Notes under the pieces: model-generated
What the model saw: the letters and a program-made list of their open reading frames with translations, nothing else
Told to the model about the DNA's origin: nothing
Database searches by the model: none
Program-made: the position numbers and the translations under genes
DNA from: an uncultured Porphyromonas sp.
Lineage (GTDB): Bacteria; Bacteroidota; Bacteroidia; Bacteroidales; Porphyromonadaceae
Direction of reading: 5' to 3'
Length of the DNA stretch: 25,032 nucleotides
Assembly: GCF_902489635.1 (NCBI RefSeq)
Contig: NZ_CABUAN010000032.1
Location: forward strand, 1-25,032
Part shown: positions 7,798-16,500 of the stretch, piece after piece
Layout: each line of letters begins with the position of its first letter
How positions within the stretch are numbered: position 1 is the first letter of the stretch

Positions 7798-9882
7798 TTA
7801 CTTTGCCAGCTCCTTCTTACGTACTTCGTACTCCTTGAGGCCGCCCTTGAGGAAGTCGATATACTTGCTGATATCGGTGTCATGGGCATACGATGCACTC
7901 AGCGGGTTGCCCGCAGGATCGATGGCGATGTAGTAAGGCTGCGCATTGGCGGCAAACTTGCTACGCTGCAGGTAGCTCCACTTGTCGCCGACGGTGCGGA
8001 GCTTCTTGACAGAGCCGTTTTCCTCTACCTCAATGATTTCAGGCAGAGCGGTCTTGTCATCGACCATCAGGGTGATGAGGATGTAGTCATCCTCGAGGAG
8101 CCCCTTGACGGTCGGGTCGATCCAGACGGAGTTCTCCATCTCACGGCAGTTGACACAGCCGAAGCCTGAGAAGTCTAGTAGGACCGGCTTGCCCGTCTCC
8201 TGAGCATAGCGCATACCAGCGTCAAAGTCGTCAAACTTAGCATGTACCTCCCCATCGTATAGGTTGAAGTCTTGTGTGTAGAGTGGCGGTGCAAAGGCGG
8301 TGATAGACTTGAGCGGAGCACCCCATAGACCTGGGATCATATAGACAGAGAAGGCTAGGGAGATGATCGCCATAAAGAGGCGAGAGACGCTGATCTTCTC
8401 TAGTGGCGTGTCGTGCGGTAGACGGATCTTGCCGAGCAGGTAGAAGCCTAGCAGTGCGAAGATGATGATCCAGAGTGCCAGGAAGGTCTCACGATCGAGG
8501 ATGCCCCAGCCGTAAGCGAGGTCGGCAACGGAGAGGAACTTGAGCGAGAGTGCCAGCTCGAGGAATCCGAGGACCACCTTGACAGAGTTGAGCCAGCCAC
8601 CACTCTTTGGCATGTTTTGCAACATGTTCGGGAAGATGGCGAAGAGCGAGAAGGGTAGTGCTAGTGCTAGCGCAAAGCCGATCATACCGATGGCCGGAGC
8701 GACGATCTCGCCTGAGGTACCAGCCTGTACGAGGAGGGTACCGATGATAGGACCTGTACAAGAGAAGGAGACGAGTACGAGGGTAAACGCCATGAAGAAG
8801 ATGGAGAGTAGACCCGTGGTGCTGTCTGCCTTAGAGTCCATCTTGTTGGTCCACTTAGATGGCAGAACTAGTTCGAAGGCTCCAAAGAAGGAGACGGCAA
8901 AGAGAACTAGTATGAGGAAGAAGATGATGTTAAAGACCGCATTGGTTGCTAGGTTGTTCAAGGCACTAGCACCAAAGATAGCGGTGATGATGAGACCTAG
9001 GGCTACATAGATGACTATGATAGAGAGTCCGTAGATCATCGCATCACGTATGGCAGCCTTGCGAGACTTGGTGCGCTTGAGGAAGAAGCTCACCGTCATC
9101 GGGATCATAGGCCATACGCATGGAGTAATCAGAGCGATGAGACCTCCGAGGAAGCCGTAGATAAAGATGTACAGAAGACCAGCGGTAGACTGCTTCTGGT
9201 TGCGGTCGCCATACGCTTTGAGTTGCTCTACGACGGGCGCCCAGTAGTTTGCCTCTGAGAAGTTCGCTGAGCTAGCACTGACGGAGAGGCTATCACTGGC
9301 ACCAAGAGCTGTCTCGGTGCTGTCTGCCTCAGCCCCCGACGTAGCCTCCTCGTCAGTCGTCTCTGCGGGCTCGCTGGCAGCTACGGCTAGCATAGCCTTG
9401 GAGAGCTGCTTGGAGCTGAAGTTGAAGTCGTAGTCTACGAGTACGCAGTTGTCTTGGCAGGCCTGACCCTTGACCTGTCCCTCATAGACAAAAGCCTTCG
9501 GGTCGGTAATCTCTAGCTGCTGGGAGAAGGTGACTGTCCCCGAAAACTCTCGTACCTCTACATTGAAGATATCATCGGTGTAGCGATGAGGAGCTTTGTT
9601 TGCCTTGAAGCCTCCTAGAGCTTTAGCTCCTTTGAGCTTGTCGGTGTGGAAGACGAGAGAGACGGGGCCTCCAGCTGGTAGGTTCTGATCGTAGAGGTGC
9701 CAGCCGTCAATGACACGAGCGGTGATGGATATGGTGACTGTCTTCTTGCCGTCGTCAGTAATCTGCTGAGAAAACTTGACGGGATCGATCATGCCGCCAG
9801 CCTGTGCGGCAAGTTTGGGGACTCCGATGAATAAGAGTGTAATGAGAAGTAATAAGTACTTCGAGCGCTGCTTCATAATCAT
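7798..9882 (-). CDS. dsbD: Thiol:disulfide interchange protein DsbD
   Basis: Moves reducing equivalents from cytoplasmic thioredoxin across the inner membrane to periplasmic targets. The 694 residues show all three parts of the family: a signal peptide ending near AAQ (27), an N-terminal periplasmic domain with the Cys142-Cys146 pair (CQDNC), an ~8-helix central domain with Cys255 in ITPCVWPMIPM and Cys375 in SFSCTGPIIG, and a C-terminal thioredoxin domain with CVNC (576-579). An Ala/Ser/Glu/Thr-rich linker (about 168-210) joins the first two. Two Met codons, at 9882 and 9876, could start it. It is the last gene of the leftward run, 18 bp after the pseudouridine synthase, and is followed by a strong terminator. 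Confidence 0.95.
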   Translation of the reverse strand: MIMKQRSKYLLLLITLLFIGVPKLAAQAGGMIDPVKFSQQITDDGKKTVTISITARVIDGWHLYDQNLPAGGPVSLVFHTDKLKGAKALGGFKANKAPHRYTDDIFNVEVREFSGTVTFSQQLEITDPKAFVYEGQVKGQACQDNCVLVDYDFNFSSKQLSKAMLAVAASEPAETTDEEATSGAEADSTETALGASDSLSVSASSANFSEANYWAPVVEQLKAYGDRNQKQSTAGLLYIFIYGFLGGLIALITPCVWPMIPMTVSFFLKRTKSRKAAIRDAMIYGLSIIVIYVALGLIITAIFGASALNNLATNAVFNIIFFLILVLFAVSFFGAFELVLPSKWTNKMDSKADSTTGLLSIFFMAFTLVLVSFSCTGPIIGTLLVQAGTSGEIVAPAIGMIGFALALALPFSLFAIFPNMLQNMPKSGGWLNSVKVVLGFLELALSLKFLSVADLAYGWGILDRETFLALWIIIFALLGFYLLGKIRLPHDTPLEKISVSRLFMAIISLAFSVYMIPGLWGAPLKSITAFAPPLYTQDFNLYDGEVHAKFDDFDAGMRYAQETGKPVLLDFSGFGCVNCREMENSVWIDPTVKGLLEDDYILITLMVDDKTALPEIIEVEENGSVKKLRTVGDKWSYLQRSKFAANAQPYYIAIDPAGNPLSASYAHDTDISKYIDFLKGGLKEYEVRKKELAK

Positions 9883-9900
9883 CTGGTTTAAGCTTATAGT

Positions 9901-10917
9901 TTATTTTGGTTGTTGATTTCGCTTTTTGCGTGGATCGGATGGTGTCGTCTCGATGAGCAGTGCTTCCTTTTGGGCTGCGGTAAGACGTGTCTGTGCGATC
10001 CGGTCTAGGTTGACAAATGGTGTGTCGAGGGTGAACTGCATCTTCTCTCTCCTGATGGGGTGAAAGATGGTTAGCTCGGTGGTGCGCAGTGCTAGGTACT
10101 TGCTGAGCACTGGCGCGATGGAGTCACTGGCACGACGATCCCCAAGGAGCGGGTGTCCTATGCTAGCGAGCGTCGAGCGGATGCTATTATTGCGTGTGAG
10201 TAGTGAGAAACTTACTCTTGTGATGTAAGGCCCTGTGGAGAGGACTTCGTAGCTAGCTCTAAAGGAGGCTGGCTTCTTGTCTCTGGTGGACGATGCCGCG
10301 GAGCGACGCTTGTCGGAGCCCTTCTTCTTATCCTTGGTCGGGCGGGTCGTCAGCTCACCACTACTGGTTTCGAGGGCGCCTAGTACGACTGCCTCAAAGC
10401 TATTCGACAGGATGAAGCTGCGCCACTCGGCGAGCAAGTCTTGCTGTAGCTGTCTATCACGCGCTACGATGATGATGCCCTCGGTGTCTCGGTCGAGACG
10501 ATTGAGCAGGAAGATCTTTTCGTTCGGATCGACCTTCTTGAGATGATGCGTTAGGACCTGAAAGAGACTGCTCTTGCTGGCTCCTCCGACGGAGATCGTG
10601 GGGATGCCAGGACGCTTGTGCAAGACGATAAACTGCTCGTCGCGGTATAGCTCCTCAATGAGCGGATGCTGTAGTGTCTCGGCAGCACCTACATTATAGA
10701 TCTCTAGGGTGTCTCCCGTGGCGACGGGCGCGTCAAACTGCGTGGTCGTCTCTCCTCTCAGCACGACACAGCGATTGCGTAGATACTGCTTGACAGTAGT
10801 GCGACTTAACTCTGGGAGTAGCTGGAAGAGTAGCTCGAGGAGTGCACCCGACTCCTTAGCTGTGAAGGTGTAGATGCGCTCACGTTGCGGAGCTTTTCTG
10901 ATACTATTCGTTGACAT
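9901..10917 (-). CDS. RluA-family RNA pseudouridine synthase
   Basis: Isomerises uridine to pseudouridine in RNA; which RNA and position cannot be told from sequence. The 338 residues have an S4-like RNA-binding region (about 25-75) and the catalytic signature NRLDRDTEG with Asp142 as the expected nucleophile. C-terminally ASIGHPLLGD is present. Two oddities: the conserved HQIR(V)H segment before that motif is replaced by NNSIRST (243-249), keeping only the Ile-Arg, and a Lys/Arg-rich insertion (about 193-219) interrupts the catalytic domain. The substrate may therefore differ from RluC/RluD. The ATG is 15 bp after the stop of the upstream membrane-protein gene and the stop is 18 bp before dsbD, indicating cotranscription. 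Confidence 0.85.
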   Translation of the reverse strand: MSTNSIRKAPQRERIYTFTAKESGALLELLFQLLPELSRTTVKQYLRNRCVVLRGETTTQFDAPVATGDTLEIYNVGAAETLQHPLIEELYRDEQFIVLHKRPGIPTISVGGASKSSLFQVLTHHLKKVDPNEKIFLLNRLDRDTEGIIIVARDRQLQQDLLAEWRSFILSNSFEAVVLGALETSSGELTTRPTKDKKKGSDKRRSAASSTRDKKPASFRASYEVLSTGPYITRVSFSLLTRNNSIRSTLASIGHPLLGDRRASDSIAPVLSKYLALRTTELTIFHPIRREKMQFTLDTPFVNLDRIAQTRLTAAQKEALLIETTPSDPRKKRNQQPK

Positions 10918-10932
10918 GCTGTGCTTGGTGAC

Positions 10933-11313
10933 TTACTCCTCTGCTGGTGGCTCTTCTTTGGAGCGAGGCTTGTGATATAGGAGTACTACGTTGGAGTAGA
11001 GTAGCAGGACGGACGCGACCATGAGTACGAGTCTCCAGTATGACTGCTCTACGATAAAGAGGTAGGAGCCTGCGACGAAGAGGGCTCCCGCTAGGAGTGC
11101 CATGCCTCGTAGTCGCTTCGTGCGGAGGTCTACGCCGGTCCTATCGATCAAGGCTTGACTTATCGTGTAGAGTAGCGATCCGACCAGCAGTATGTAGCCC
11201 GTGGCTTTGCCCTCGTAGAAGAGCGGAAGTGCTAGACCTACGAGCATCAGTATCAGACCTATTCGGTAGAACAGGTCGAGTAGGCGTTGTCGGCTGAGCT
11301 TCGGTTGAGACAT
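10933..11313 (-). CDS. Small four-helix membrane protein, unknown function
   Basis: A 126-residue protein with four predicted transmembrane segments (near residues 15-33, 38-52, 70-87 and 92-112), a basic N-terminus and a charged Pro/Glu-rich tail (RSKEEPPAEE). I do not recognise the family. It lies between an FtsB/DivIC-like gene and a pseudouridine synthase gene in a leftward run, with 48 bp upstream and 15 bp downstream. This arrangement suggests cotranscription but does not reveal a role. Confidence 0.75.
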   Translation of the reverse strand: MSQPKLSRQRLLDLFYRIGLILMLVGLALPLFYEGKATGYILLVGSLLYTISQALIDRTGVDLRTKRLRGMALLAGALFVAGSYLFIVEQSYWRLVLMVASVLLLYSNVVLLYHKPRSKEEPPAEE

Positions 11314-11361
11314 AGATTGTGGTTCGTGTAAACTTAGAGAGGCGTGGCGGGTCGTAGGAGG

Positions 11362-11733
11362 TTATTTGTTCTCATCACTCTCGGAGTCGGGCCTCTCCTT
11401 GATGAGAAAGACGACCTCATCAGGGCGCTGCATACGATACTCTTCACGAGCGATGCGCTCTAGCGAAGCTTTGTCCTGCTTGTAGCTGTCTATCTTCAGG
11501 CTGTCGCTACGATAAGCCTCATCGAGTCGCTTGCACTCGTCAGTGAGTGCCTGGATGCGATGCGAGTAGCGGAGCTGCTTGCCGAGATTCGAGTCGCTGA
11601 TGATAAAGGTGTAGATCCCCATCCCCAAGACGATCAAGCCGCACAGGAAGGCTTGCGCCCGCTTGGGGTGCTCAGCACTCAGGCGCTTGATACGACCTTT
11701 GATACGACTTATAGACTCTTTGATAGAGGACAT
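11362..11733 (-). CDS. FtsB/DivIC-like septum formation protein
   Basis: A bitopic cell-division protein of 123 residues. It has a short basic cytoplasmic N-terminus, one transmembrane helix (about 28-45, FLCGLIVLGMGIYTFII), a coiled coil (about 55-95) and the family-typical C-terminal motif LERIAREEYRMQRPDEVVFLI. FtsB/DivIC proteins pair with FtsL and FtsQ/DivIB to activate septal peptidoglycan synthesis. Bacteroidota homologues are usually annotated as septum formation initiator family proteins, so no symbol is assigned. The gene follows the DUF2807 lipoprotein gene by 45 bp with no terminator seen between them. Confidence 0.88.
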   Translation of the reverse strand: MSSIKESISRIKGRIKRLSAEHPKRAQAFLCGLIVLGMGIYTFIISDSNLGKQLRYSHRIQALTDECKRLDEAYRSDSLKIDSYKQDKASLERIAREEYRMQRPDEVVFLIKERPDSESDENK

Positions 11734-11778
11734 AGCTGCTGATAAGGGATAAACGATGTAACGTGCGAAGGCTCCCGG

Positions 11779-12627
11779 CTAGCGCATCTCAATGGATGAA
11801 GAGCGATCGCTCTGCGAGTCGAGGACTCTAGGAGAGCCATAGATGGTGAGCTCAGAGGCTCCCGACAGCTTATAGCGTAGGGTGCCGCTATTGCGAATAT
11901 CTGCGGAGGAAGCACCAGAGAGTGAGAGGTCAAGGTCTGAGACGGCTAGCTCCTCGCCATCAATCTCAGAGGCACCTGAGAGTGTAGCCTGCAGGTTGGT
12001 GATAGCGCCTTTTAGCTCACTGCTTGAGCTGCCTGAGAGCTGCATGGCCATCTGGCTTAGCTGATTAACGATCAGATCGAGTTTGGAGGCTCCTGTTAGG
12101 TTTGCCATAGCTCGCTTGGCCTGTATAGTGCCAGATAGTTCGCTAGCTCCAGAAGCTTCGAGGCTCACCTCGTCAGCTACGATAGCGAGATCCTCTATCT
12201 CTGAGGAGCCTGACAGATGAGCTGTGAACTGTGGTGCCTCAAACTGCCCAATGAAACAAGCCTCCGTAGCTCCCGCCAAGTTCATCTTGGTGATGTATGG
12301 CATCGTGATATGGATGGTGATGTCGTCAGAGTCAAAGGGGTACTTGACATCTTGCTGCAAGCTGATGTAGAGGGTCTCACCCTTCTGCTCGATCTTGACA
12401 TCGTCCTTATACTTCTCGGGAGCAGAGATAGACACCGAGTACTCAGCACCTTGTGTGATCTCGAGGTCCACACCACGATTGGCGTTGATCGCTGTGAAGT
12501 CTCTGAAGTTGACCTCTTGTTGTGTCATTGCTTTAGAACCCTTCTTGTAGACGCAGCTAGAGGTGCAGCACCCACACAGGACGACAAGGAGGAGTAGAGA
12601 GGAGGTTAGTATAGACTTATAAGACAT
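11779..12627 (-). CDS. DUF2807 (head GIN domain) lipoprotein
   Basis: About 282 residues from the ATG at 12627 (MSYKSIL); an upstream TTG at 12642 would add five residues and is less likely. A hydrophobic signal peptide leads into a Cys-rich segment (LCGCCTSSC) where lipidation probably occurs at Cys20. The mature part is a beta-solenoid-like repeat with recurring LSGASE, LTGASK and LSGSSS turns about every 20 residues, typical of the DUF2807 / putative auto-transporter adhesin head GIN domain (PF10988). Members are surface or periplasmic proteins of unknown function in Bacteroidota. It opens the leftward run and its promoter region overlaps that of the divergent DUF4294 gene. Confidence 0.88.
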   Translation of the reverse strand: MSYKSILTSSLLLLVVLCGCCTSSCVYKKGSKAMTQQEVNFRDFTAINANRGVDLEITQGAEYSVSISAPEKYKDDVKIEQKGETLYISLQQDVKYPFDSDDITIHITMPYITKMNLAGATEACFIGQFEAPQFTAHLSGSSEIEDLAIVADEVSLEASGASELSGTIQAKRAMANLTGASKLDLIVNQLSQMAMQLSGSSSSELKGAITNLQATLSGASEIDGEELAVSDLDLSLSGASSADIRNSGTLRYKLSGASELTIYGSPRVLDSQSDRSSSIEMR

Positions 12628-12672
12628 GACTTGACTGGTCAATAGGTTGGTATGAGGTTATTCAATTAGTTG

Positions 12673-12680
12673 TACCTTTG
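12673..12680 (+). promoter_or_regulatory. Promoter -7 box for the DUF4294 gene
   Basis: TACCTTTG matches TAnnTTTG and lies 64 bp before the ATG at 12745. The nearest TTG (12647-12649) is 23 bp upstream, a little far for a -33 element. Confidence 0.6.
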
Positions 12681-12702
12681 TGAGGTACTTTCTATTGATT
12701 GT

Positions 12703-12710
12703 CAAAGGTA
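12703..12710 (-). promoter_or_regulatory. Promoter -7 box for the DUF2807 gene
   Basis: CAAAGGTA reads TACCTTTG on the minus strand and lies 75 bp upstream of the ATG at 12627. It faces the plus-strand box at 12673-12680, so transcripts from the two promoters would overlap. No clear -33 element is seen. Confidence 0.6.
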
Positions 12711-12744
12711 ACAAATTCTCTCATAAGACACAGCATTTGTAACT

Positions 12745-13377
12745 ATGAAATATTTGTCTAAGCTCTTTATCTGCTCACTACTGCCCCTCATACTGCTCTC
12801 TGCTAAAGGGCTAAAGGGTGCCAACATGTCACCGATCTGTAGCGACATGGATGAGCTTTTTGTACAGGTTCCTGACACACTATCTGATGAGGATATCGCC
12901 AGTATACAGCTGCCTGAAGTACGAGTCTATGGGACTCCTCACAGACCGCTCACTAAGACTGAGCGCTACGCCTACTGGCGTCGTGTGCGAGATGTCAAGA
13001 AGGTGCTACCTATCGCAGAGGAGCTGAGCCGTATGATCATCGAGACGTACGAATATGCAGAGACCTTCCCGACAGAGCGTGAGCGGCGGGCACACTTGGC
13101 GCGTGTTAAGAAAGAGCTGGTCAAGGAGTATACACCACGGATGAAGAATCTGACCCTCGGACAGGGACTGCTCCTCATCAAGCTGGTCAATAGAGAGACC
13201 GGCTCGACGGGGTATGAGATCGTTAAGTCGATCTATGGCGGGCTCACCGCTACCTGGTACAACACTTTGGCGAAGCTGTACGGGGGGAACCTAGATATGA
13301 AGTTTGATCCAGAGCATGTGGAGGACGATGCGGTCACAGAGCGCATCATCTATTTATGGCGCAACGGCTTACTCTAG
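12745..13377 (+). CDS. DUF4294-domain secreted protein
   Basis: A 210-residue protein with a signal peptide (MKYLSKLFICSLLPLILLSA) and a single domain matching DUF4294: VRVYGTPHRPLTKTERYAYWRR, a long charged helical centre (ERERRAHLARVKKELVKEY), then LTLGQGLLLIKLVNRETGSTGYE and a terminal IIYLWRNGLL. The family is found in Bacteroidota and has no known function. It is probably periplasmic. The gene stands alone on the plus strand, divergent from the DUF2807 gene and convergent with miaA, whose stop is only 13 bp away; no hairpin terminator fits in that gap. Confidence 0.85.
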   Translation: MKYLSKLFICSLLPLILLSAKGLKGANMSPICSDMDELFVQVPDTLSDEDIASIQLPEVRVYGTPHRPLTKTERYAYWRRVRDVKKVLPIAEELSRMIIETYEYAETFPTERERRAHLARVKKELVKEYTPRMKNLTLGQGLLLIKLVNRETGSTGYEIVKSIYGGLTATWYNTLAKLYGGNLDMKFDPEHVEDDAVTERIIYLWRNGLL

Positions 13378-13390
13378 CACGCTCCCTCCT

Positions 13391-14332
13391 TTACGAGTCC
13401 TTAAGTAGTCGTAGCACTCGGTCGCGCTGGTAGGTGACTGGCTGATGTCCGTCTATCCAGTGTATAGGTAGTCCGCGGCGGGTCATGCCTCGGAACCAAG
13501 TCATCTGTCGCTTGGCAAACTGATGAATAGCGGTCGCTAACTGCTCCTCCATCTCGGAGTAGCTCAGCTTACCCTGTAAGTATAAGGTGATAAAGCGGTA
13601 CTCCAGACCATACGCAATGAGCGCGTCGGCGGGGACTTGCTCGTCGAGCAGTCGCTCCACCTCAGCGACCATCCCCTCCTCCAGTCTGCTCTGCAGTCGG
13701 TGGTCTATGCGTCGTATGATCTCCTGACGAGCTAAGCGTAGCCCGATGATGAGTGGAGGCTTCTGCTGTTTGGCTTTACGAAGTGCCTCACGATAGGCTT
13801 GATACTGTTCCGGGTACTGCGCATAGTGTCGTGCTACCTCGATGGCTCGGATGCACTTGCGTGCCGAGCTTGGGTCTACACGCTCTATGCGTGGGTAGCG
13901 ACTGAGTATGGCTCGCAGGTCGGCTAGGCTGAGCTGCTCTAGCTCCTGTCGTAGCGTAGCGTCGGGTGGCACTTGGTGCATAGGCTTCGTCTGCAGCACC
14001 TGCTCGACATAGAGCCCTGATCCCCCGACAAAGATCGGCTGGAGCTGCTGCGAGACAACCTCGTGATACGCCTCGTCAAAGAGCCGCACATACTCAAAGA
14101 GGTTGAACGGATGCCCTGCTGGGATAATATCTATAAGGTAATGAGGTATGGAGCCACGCTCCGTGGTGTAGGCATCTAGATCCTTGCCAGTGCCTATGTC
14201 CATGCCGACGAAGACCTGTCTGCTGTCGCCACTGAGTATGGCGCCATGCAGCTCCTCAGCCAGAGCTACGCCCAAGGCGGTCTTACCGCAAGCGGTCGGA
14301 CCTACGACTGTGAGTAACTCGGGGTAGTACAC
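13391..14332 (-). CDS. miaA: tRNA dimethylallyltransferase MiaA
   Basis: Adds a dimethylallyl group to N6 of A37 in tRNAs that read codons beginning with U. The 313-residue length is normal. The P-loop GPTACGKT is at residues 11-18 and the catalytic-site DSRQ at 36-39, followed by VGMDIGTGKD. FVGGSGLYVEQVL and the C-terminal RQMTWFRG, important for tRNA binding, are also present. The gene lies 100 bp downstream of guaB; that gap carries a 23-bp tandem array but no clear terminator, so the two may be cotranscribed. The 3' end converges on the DUF4294 gene. Confidence 0.97.
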   Translation of the reverse strand: MYYPELLTVVGPTACGKTALGVALAEELHGAILSGDSRQVFVGMDIGTGKDLDAYTTERGSIPHYLIDIIPAGHPFNLFEYVRLFDEAYHEVVSQQLQPIFVGGSGLYVEQVLQTKPMHQVPPDATLRQELEQLSLADLRAILSRYPRIERVDPSSARKCIRAIEVARHYAQYPEQYQAYREALRKAKQQKPPLIIGLRLARQEIIRRIDHRLQSRLEEGMVAEVERLLDEQVPADALIAYGLEYRFITLYLQGKLSYSEMEEQLATAIHQFAKRQMTWFRGMTRRGLPIHWIDGHQPVTYQRDRVLRLLKDS

Positions 14333-14367
14333 TAAATACGATACTTCAGCGAGGAGAGACTATCTAC

Positions 14368-14436
14368 TGATCAAAGAGCCTGCGCAATACTGATCAAAGC
14401 GCATAGGCAATGCCGATCAAAGCGCCTGCGCACTAG
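14368..14436. repeat. 23-bp tandem array at the guaB 3' end
   Basis: Three 23-bp units start at 14368, 14391 and 14414. They share the head C[TC]GATCAAAG, which contains the palindrome TGATCA in the first two, and a tail related to GCGCCTGCGCA. The third unit runs into the guaB stop codon (complement of 14433-14435). The design, a short conserved head with a looser tail, is like that of the 22-bp arrays at 36-208, 303-412 and 7544-7675. Confidence 0.8.
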
Positions 14437-15935
14437 GTGCGATCCTTGCGAATGACATCGTGTGCACCTCCCTCGATGATAGAGGTAGAGGAGACGAGTG
14501 TCAGCTTAGCATGCTCACGGAGAGACTTCAGGTCGACCGTACCACAGCTACTCATCGTTGCCTTGATCTTGCTGAGGGTCTGATCGAGTGTGTCCTTCAT
14601 TGGACCAGCGTAGGGGACGTAGCTGTCGACGCCCTCCTCAAACTTCATCGTCGTGGAGGCTCCTCCGCCGTCATATCGCTGCCAGTTGTGCGCACGATTT
14701 GACCCCTCGCCCCAGTACTCCTTGACAATGTTATTGCCGATGCGGAGCTTCTCCGTGGGAGACTCATCGAAGCGAGCGAAGTAGCGACCCATCATAAGGA
14801 AGTCGGCACCCATAGCCAGTGCGAGCGTCATGTGGTAGTCATGTACGATACCACCATCGCTACAGATAGGCACATAGATGCCCGTCTCACGGTAGTAGTC
14901 GTCACGTGCCTGCGCTACGTCGATGACCGCCGTAGCTTGCCCACGCCCGATGCCCTTTTGCTCGCGTGTGATACAGATAGAGCCACCGCCGATGCCAACC
15001 TTGACAAAGTCTGCACCAGCCTCTACGAGGTAGCGGAAGCCGTCCTGGTCGACCACATTGCCGGCGCCTACGATGACGCTGTCGCCATACTGCTCACGTA
15101 TCCAAGCGATGGCCTCCTTCTGCCATACCGAGAAGCCATCAGACGAGTCGATACAGAGTACATCAGCCCCAGCCTCTACCAGTGCTGGCACGCGCTCTTT
15201 GTAGTCGCGGGTGTTGATACCAGCACCGACCATGAGCGTCTTATTGTGCGGGTTCTGCAGTTCGAGGGGGTTCTCCTTGTGGCTATCATAGTCCTTGCGG
15301 AATACGAAGTAGCAGAGTCGCTGCTCCTCATCAATGATTGGGAGCGCATTTAGCTTGTGTGCCCAGATGATGTCGTTAGCCTCGCTGAGCGAGATCCCTT
15401 TGCGTCCTGTGGTCAGTCGCTCGAAGGGAGTCATAAAGTCAGCCACCTTGCGATCCAGTGGGTCTGTCGATAGTCGGTAGTCTCTACTGGTGACGATGCC
15501 ACACAGCACGCCGTCGGGAGTGCCATCATCCGTCACTCCGATGGTCGAGTGTCCCGTACGCTGCGTGATAGCTAGCACATCAGCGAGCGTGTCTTTAGGA
15601 CTAACATTGGCATCGCTACGCACGAAGCCCGCCTTAAACTTCTTGACACGAGCCACCATCTCGGCTTCCTCCTCGATGGGCTGTGACCCGAAGATGAAGG
15701 ATAGACCCCCATTTCGCGCTAGTGCTATCGCCATCGTGTCATTGCTGACGCTCTGCATGATAGCCGATACGAAGGGGATATTGAGATTGATGCGTGACTC
15801 ACCCTCACTAGGACGATACTTAGCTAGGGGAGTGCGTAGGGAGATCTTGTCCACAGTGCACTCGGGCGTTGTCAGTCCTGGGATGAGTAGATACTCGCCA
15901 AAGGTGTGCGACGTGTCAGGGAAGATGATTGCCAT
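14433..15935 (-). CDS. guaB: Inosine-5'-monophosphate dehydrogenase
   Basis: Oxidises IMP to XMP with NAD+, the committed step to GMP. A 500-residue protein with the (beta/alpha)8 barrel interrupted by two CBS domains (about 110-225). The catalytic loop GGGSICITR carries Cys321, and the following KGIGRGQATA is typical. The substrate-loop sequence is DSSDGFS, closer to the DSSQGNS form of eukaryotic enzymes than to DTAHGH of most bacterial ones. The flap keeps the Arg-Tyr pair (HNWQRY) but is otherwise unusual. EEGVDSYVPYAGP matches the C-terminal substrate region. It could be confused with GMP reductase, but the CBS domains and flap favour IMPDH. The DUF4293 gene ends 72 bp upstream. Confidence 0.93.
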   Translation of the reverse strand: MAIIFPDTSHTFGEYLLIPGLTTPECTVDKISLRTPLAKYRPSEGESRINLNIPFVSAIMQSVSNDTMAIALARNGGLSFIFGSQPIEEEAEMVARVKKFKAGFVRSDANVSPKDTLADVLAITQRTGHSTIGVTDDGTPDGVLCGIVTSRDYRLSTDPLDRKVADFMTPFERLTTGRKGISLSEANDIIWAHKLNALPIIDEEQRLCYFVFRKDYDSHKENPLELQNPHNKTLMVGAGINTRDYKERVPALVEAGADVLCIDSSDGFSVWQKEAIAWIREQYGDSVIVGAGNVVDQDGFRYLVEAGADFVKVGIGGGSICITREQKGIGRGQATAVIDVAQARDDYYRETGIYVPICSDGGIVHDYHMTLALAMGADFLMMGRYFARFDESPTEKLRIGNNIVKEYWGEGSNRAHNWQRYDGGGASTTMKFEEGVDSYVPYAGPMKDTLDQTLSKIKATMSSCGTVDLKSLREHAKLTLVSSTSIIEGGAHDVIRKDRT

Positions 15936-16007
15936 AGGAAAGCGAATGAATAGTGGTGGTGAATGGGTGTAGGCTCTTACGCGTGCTGTCTAACGTAGGA
16001 GTCTGTA

Positions 16008-16469
16008 CTAGCGTAGCCTATTGGAGGCACGTACGAGGATGTCATCCTTGATGATATTGCGCATAGCCAGGTACTGGCACAGTAGATTGATGATCGGCAG
16101 TCCGAACCAAAAGCGTATCTGGGTCGTCGCCTGCAGGAGATCAGCTTGTCGCCAGAGCATATAGCCGAAAGCAACGATAGCAGCTACCATCAGGAGGAGC
16201 CCGATGATCGTCAAGCGGATCTGTAGCTTGCGTCGCTTGTAGAGGAAGATCGTCGCAAAGGAGAGGATCGTCACCAGTGAGGTGAGTACGAAAGAGACTA
16301 GATTAAAGTACTTAATACTCGTCCATCCCCTTGCTACGAGACCCGTGAAGTTGGCTGCGTAGCTCATATCCGCACCCGAAGGCACGACGGTAAAGAGCGT
16401 GAGAAGCAGAAGTAGGGTTGCTGTCACCCCACTGAGGAATAGGTATAGAGTCTGAATGCGTTGCCACAT
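16008..16469 (-). CDS. DUF4293 membrane protein
   Basis: A 153-residue protein with four transmembrane helices (near residues 8-28, 55-77, 86-106 and 118-136), starting MWQRIQTLYLFL and ending in the basic tail VRASNRLR. Both ends are characteristic of DUF4293, a Bacteroidota family of unknown function. Its ATG is 31 bp after the rpoZ stop, and the bamD-rpoZ-DUF4293 order is a common Bacteroidota gene string as far as I know. Nothing in the sequence indicates an enzymatic role. Confidence 0.85.
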   Translation of the reverse strand: MWQRIQTLYLFLSGVTATLLLLLTLFTVVPSGADMSYAANFTGLVARGWTSIKYFNLVSFVLTSLVTILSFATIFLYKRRKLQIRLTIIGLLLMVAAIVAFGYMLWRQADLLQATTQIRFWFGLPIINLLCQYLAMRNIIKDDILVRASNRLR

Positions 16470-16500
16470 AGTGCGGGTACGATCTAGAGGGTTGCCTTAC

